Shown here: positions 5,513-6,461 of the stretch, in pieces
How positions within the stretch are numbered: the first letter of the stretch is position 1
How the letters are laid out: every line of letters starts with the position of its first letter
DNA from: Microcaldota archaeon
GTDB lineage: Archaea > Micrarchaeota > Micrarchaeia > Micrarchaeales > CABMGC01
Length of the DNA: 6,461 nt
NCBI GenBank assembly: GCA_021785375.1
Contig: JAJYFQ010000045.1
Span: 1 to 6,461, forward strand
Direction of reading: 5' to 3'
Translations under genes and position numbers: made by a program
Notes under the pieces: model-generated
Told to the model about the DNA's origin: nothing
Database searches by the model: none
The model's input: the letters and a program-made list of their open reading frames with translations, nothing else

Positions 5513-5776
5513 TTATCTTCGCGACTTCTTCTGCGACATAGACCAGTTGTACACCCAGGCTATTATTATCCCAGCGACTGCGCCGTCGAAGAACCCCCAC
5601 ACTCCGCCGATTATTCCGCCGACGAATCCAGGAGAGTAGCCTATGTACGCCGCGCCCAGCGCGTTGACGAATGGTGTCCACCAACCGAAGGCCGCGGTCC
5701 ATCCCGCGCACATCACGTACGCGCCCCACATCGCCCCAAGACCCAGTGCAAGGCCCTTTACGCTCAACTTATCCAT
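5513..5776 (-). CDS. Small glycine-rich two- or three-helix membrane protein, 'bacteriophage holin'-like family
   Basis: This 87-residue protein is mostly membrane: hydrophobic stretches at about 7-29, 33-48 and 52-77, rich in Gly, Ala and Trp, followed by a short basic tail (KKSRR). The pattern K-x-L-A-L-x-x-G-x-x-W-G near the N-terminus, then Y-I-G-Y-S-P-G-F-x-G, G-G-x-W-G-F-x-D-G and A-x-x-G-x-I-I-A-W-x-Y-N, is one I recall from small archaeal and bacterial proteins annotated as 'bacteriophage holin' or DUF membrane proteins. That name rests on general similarity; there are no phage genes nearby, so a lytic role is not implied. Function is unknown. The ATG at 5776 has a strong TATA box and no Shine-Dalgarno, fitting a near-leaderless transcript. 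It follows adenosylhomocysteinase by 66 nt on the same strand and could also be reached by readthrough. Confidence 0.8.
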   Translation of the reverse strand: MDKLSVKGLALGLGAMWGAYVMCAGWTAAFGWWTPFVNALGAAYIGYSPGFVGGIIGGVWGFFDGAVAGIIIAWVYNWSMSQKKSRR

Positions 5777-5804
5777 GCATATCCCGATCAGGTATGTGAT
5801 GGAA

Positions 5805-5812
5805 GGTTTATA
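5805..5812 (-). promoter_or_regulatory. TATA box for the small membrane protein
   Basis: The minus strand reads TATAAACC at 5812-5805, the clearest box A in the window. Transcription is predicted near 5783, about 7 nt before the ATG at 5776. The leader lacks a Shine-Dalgarno motif. It lies in the 66-nt gap after the adenosylhomocysteinase stop, giving the small gene independent expression. Confidence 0.65.
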
Positions 5813-5842
5813 CGCCTTCTCATCCGGAGAGCACGGCAGGAA

Positions 5843-6461
5843 TTACGTCCCGTACCTCCACTGCGTCATGTACTCCTTCTGCTCCGGAGTGAGCGCGTCT
5901 ATCTCGATCCCCATCGACTTGAGCTTCAGCCTCGCTATCCTCTCGTCGGTCTCAGGCGGAACCTCGTAGACCTTGTTGTCAAGTCCCTTTCCATCCTTGG
6001 CCACATGGACAGCTGCCAGAGCCTGGTTCGAGAAGCTGAGGTCCATGACCTCGCTCGGGTGGCCCTCCGCCGCGCCGAGATTGACGAGCCTTCCCTCCGC
6101 AAGGACGTAGACCCTCTTTCCGTTTGAGAGCGTGTACTCAATCAGGTGCTCCCTTATCTGCTTCGTCTTCTTCGCCTTCTTTACAAGGTCCTTCATGTCG
6201 ATCTCAACGTCGAAGTGCCCGACGTTCGCCATTATCGCGCCCTCCTTCATCTTGAGCATGTGCGGAACGGTTATCACCTTCATGTCTCCGGTCGCAGTTA
6301 TGAAGAGGTCGCCCTCGCTTGAGGCATCGGACATCTGCCTTACTTCGTATCCGTCCATCACCGCTTCAAGCGCCCTGAAAGGATTTACCTCTGTGACTAT
6401 TACCCTTGCGCCCAGGCCGTGGAGCCTCATCGCCACCCCTCTTCCGACCCAGCCATATCCT
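5843..6461 (-). CDS. ahcY: Adenosylhomocysteinase (S-adenosylhomocysteine hydrolase), C-terminal half
   Basis: The enzyme hydrolyses S-adenosyl-L-homocysteine reversibly to adenosine and homocysteine, using bound NAD+, and so removes the product inhibitor of SAM-dependent methyltransferases. The frame stays open to the right edge: the codons before the GTG at 6436 encode G-Y-G-W-V-G-R-G, the NAD-binding glycine motif, so that GTG is not the start. The 205 visible residues are roughly half the protein. Further family motifs, counting from the first visible residue, are VIVTEVNPFRALEAVMDGYEV, FITATGDMKVIT, ANVGHFDVEID and the GHPSEVMD block with its conserved His. The protein ends in QWRYGT, like the shorter archaeal and thermophile enzymes that lack the C-terminal K-x-x-H-Y-R-Y tail. 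The substrate-binding N-terminal domain is outside the window. It is followed on the same strand by the small membrane-protein gene. Confidence 0.96.
   Translation of the reverse strand, partial: GYGWVGRGVAMRLHGLGARVIVTEVNPFRALEAVMDGYEVRQMSDASSEGDLFITATGDMKVITVPHMLKMKEGAIMANVGHFDVEIDMKDLVKKAKKTKQIREHLIEYTLSNGKRVYVLAEGRLVNLGAAEGHPSEVMDLSFSNQALAAVHVAKDGKGLDNKVYEVPPETDERIARLKLKSMGIEIDALTPEQKEYMTQWRYGT

Overview
The window looks like a chromosomal segment of an archaeon. The signs are separate Kae1 and Bud32 subunits of the KEOPS complex, an adenosylhomocysteinase with the short archaeal/thermophile-type C-terminus, TATA-box promoters placed for leaderless or near-leaderless transcripts, strong use of AGG/AGA for Arg and ATA for Ile, and tightly packed genes. 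The short genes, the unfused kae1-bud32 pair and the small glycine-rich membrane protein would fit a DPANN-type lineage such as Micrarchaeota. That placement is a low-confidence guess; the sequence does not prove it. There is no tRNA, rRNA, CRISPR array, insertion sequence or phage module.

Layout, left to right. (1) Nt 1-1680, plus: the 3' part of a bifunctional trehalose-6-phosphate synthase/phosphatase, cut by the window edge. (2) Nt 1742-2334, plus: a two-gene unit with its own TATA box. It encodes a small basic helical protein of unknown function and, overlapping it by 4 nt (GTGA), a two-transmembrane protein built like a potassium-channel pore but with an altered selectivity filter. (3) Nt 2349-3266, minus: a divergent MscS-family mechanosensitive channel, convergent with the previous unit. 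(4) Nt 3267-3506: a 240-nt divergent control region with several TATA-like boxes, a repeated promoter-like 9-mer, a small palindrome and TTTCCC/GGGAAA inverted repeats. (5) Nt 3507-5509, plus: an unrecognised 138-residue protein, then kae1 and bud32, the last two overlapping by ATGA. (6) Nt 5513-6461, minus: a small 'holin-like' membrane protein with its own strong TATA box, and upstream of it the C-terminal half of adenosylhomocysteinase, cut by the right edge.

How the genes may work together. Trehalose synthesis, a channel-like protein and an MscS channel lie side by side in the left half and suggest an osmotic-stress neighbourhood (inference from adjacency). Kae1 and Bud32 act together in making the tRNA modification t6A, and the unknown gene 24 nt upstream is probably co-transcribed with them. 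Adenosylhomocysteinase recycles the product inhibitor of SAM-dependent methylation. The least explained items are the channel with a GEG filter and its coupled partner, the orphan protein in front of kae1, and the control region at 3267-3506.
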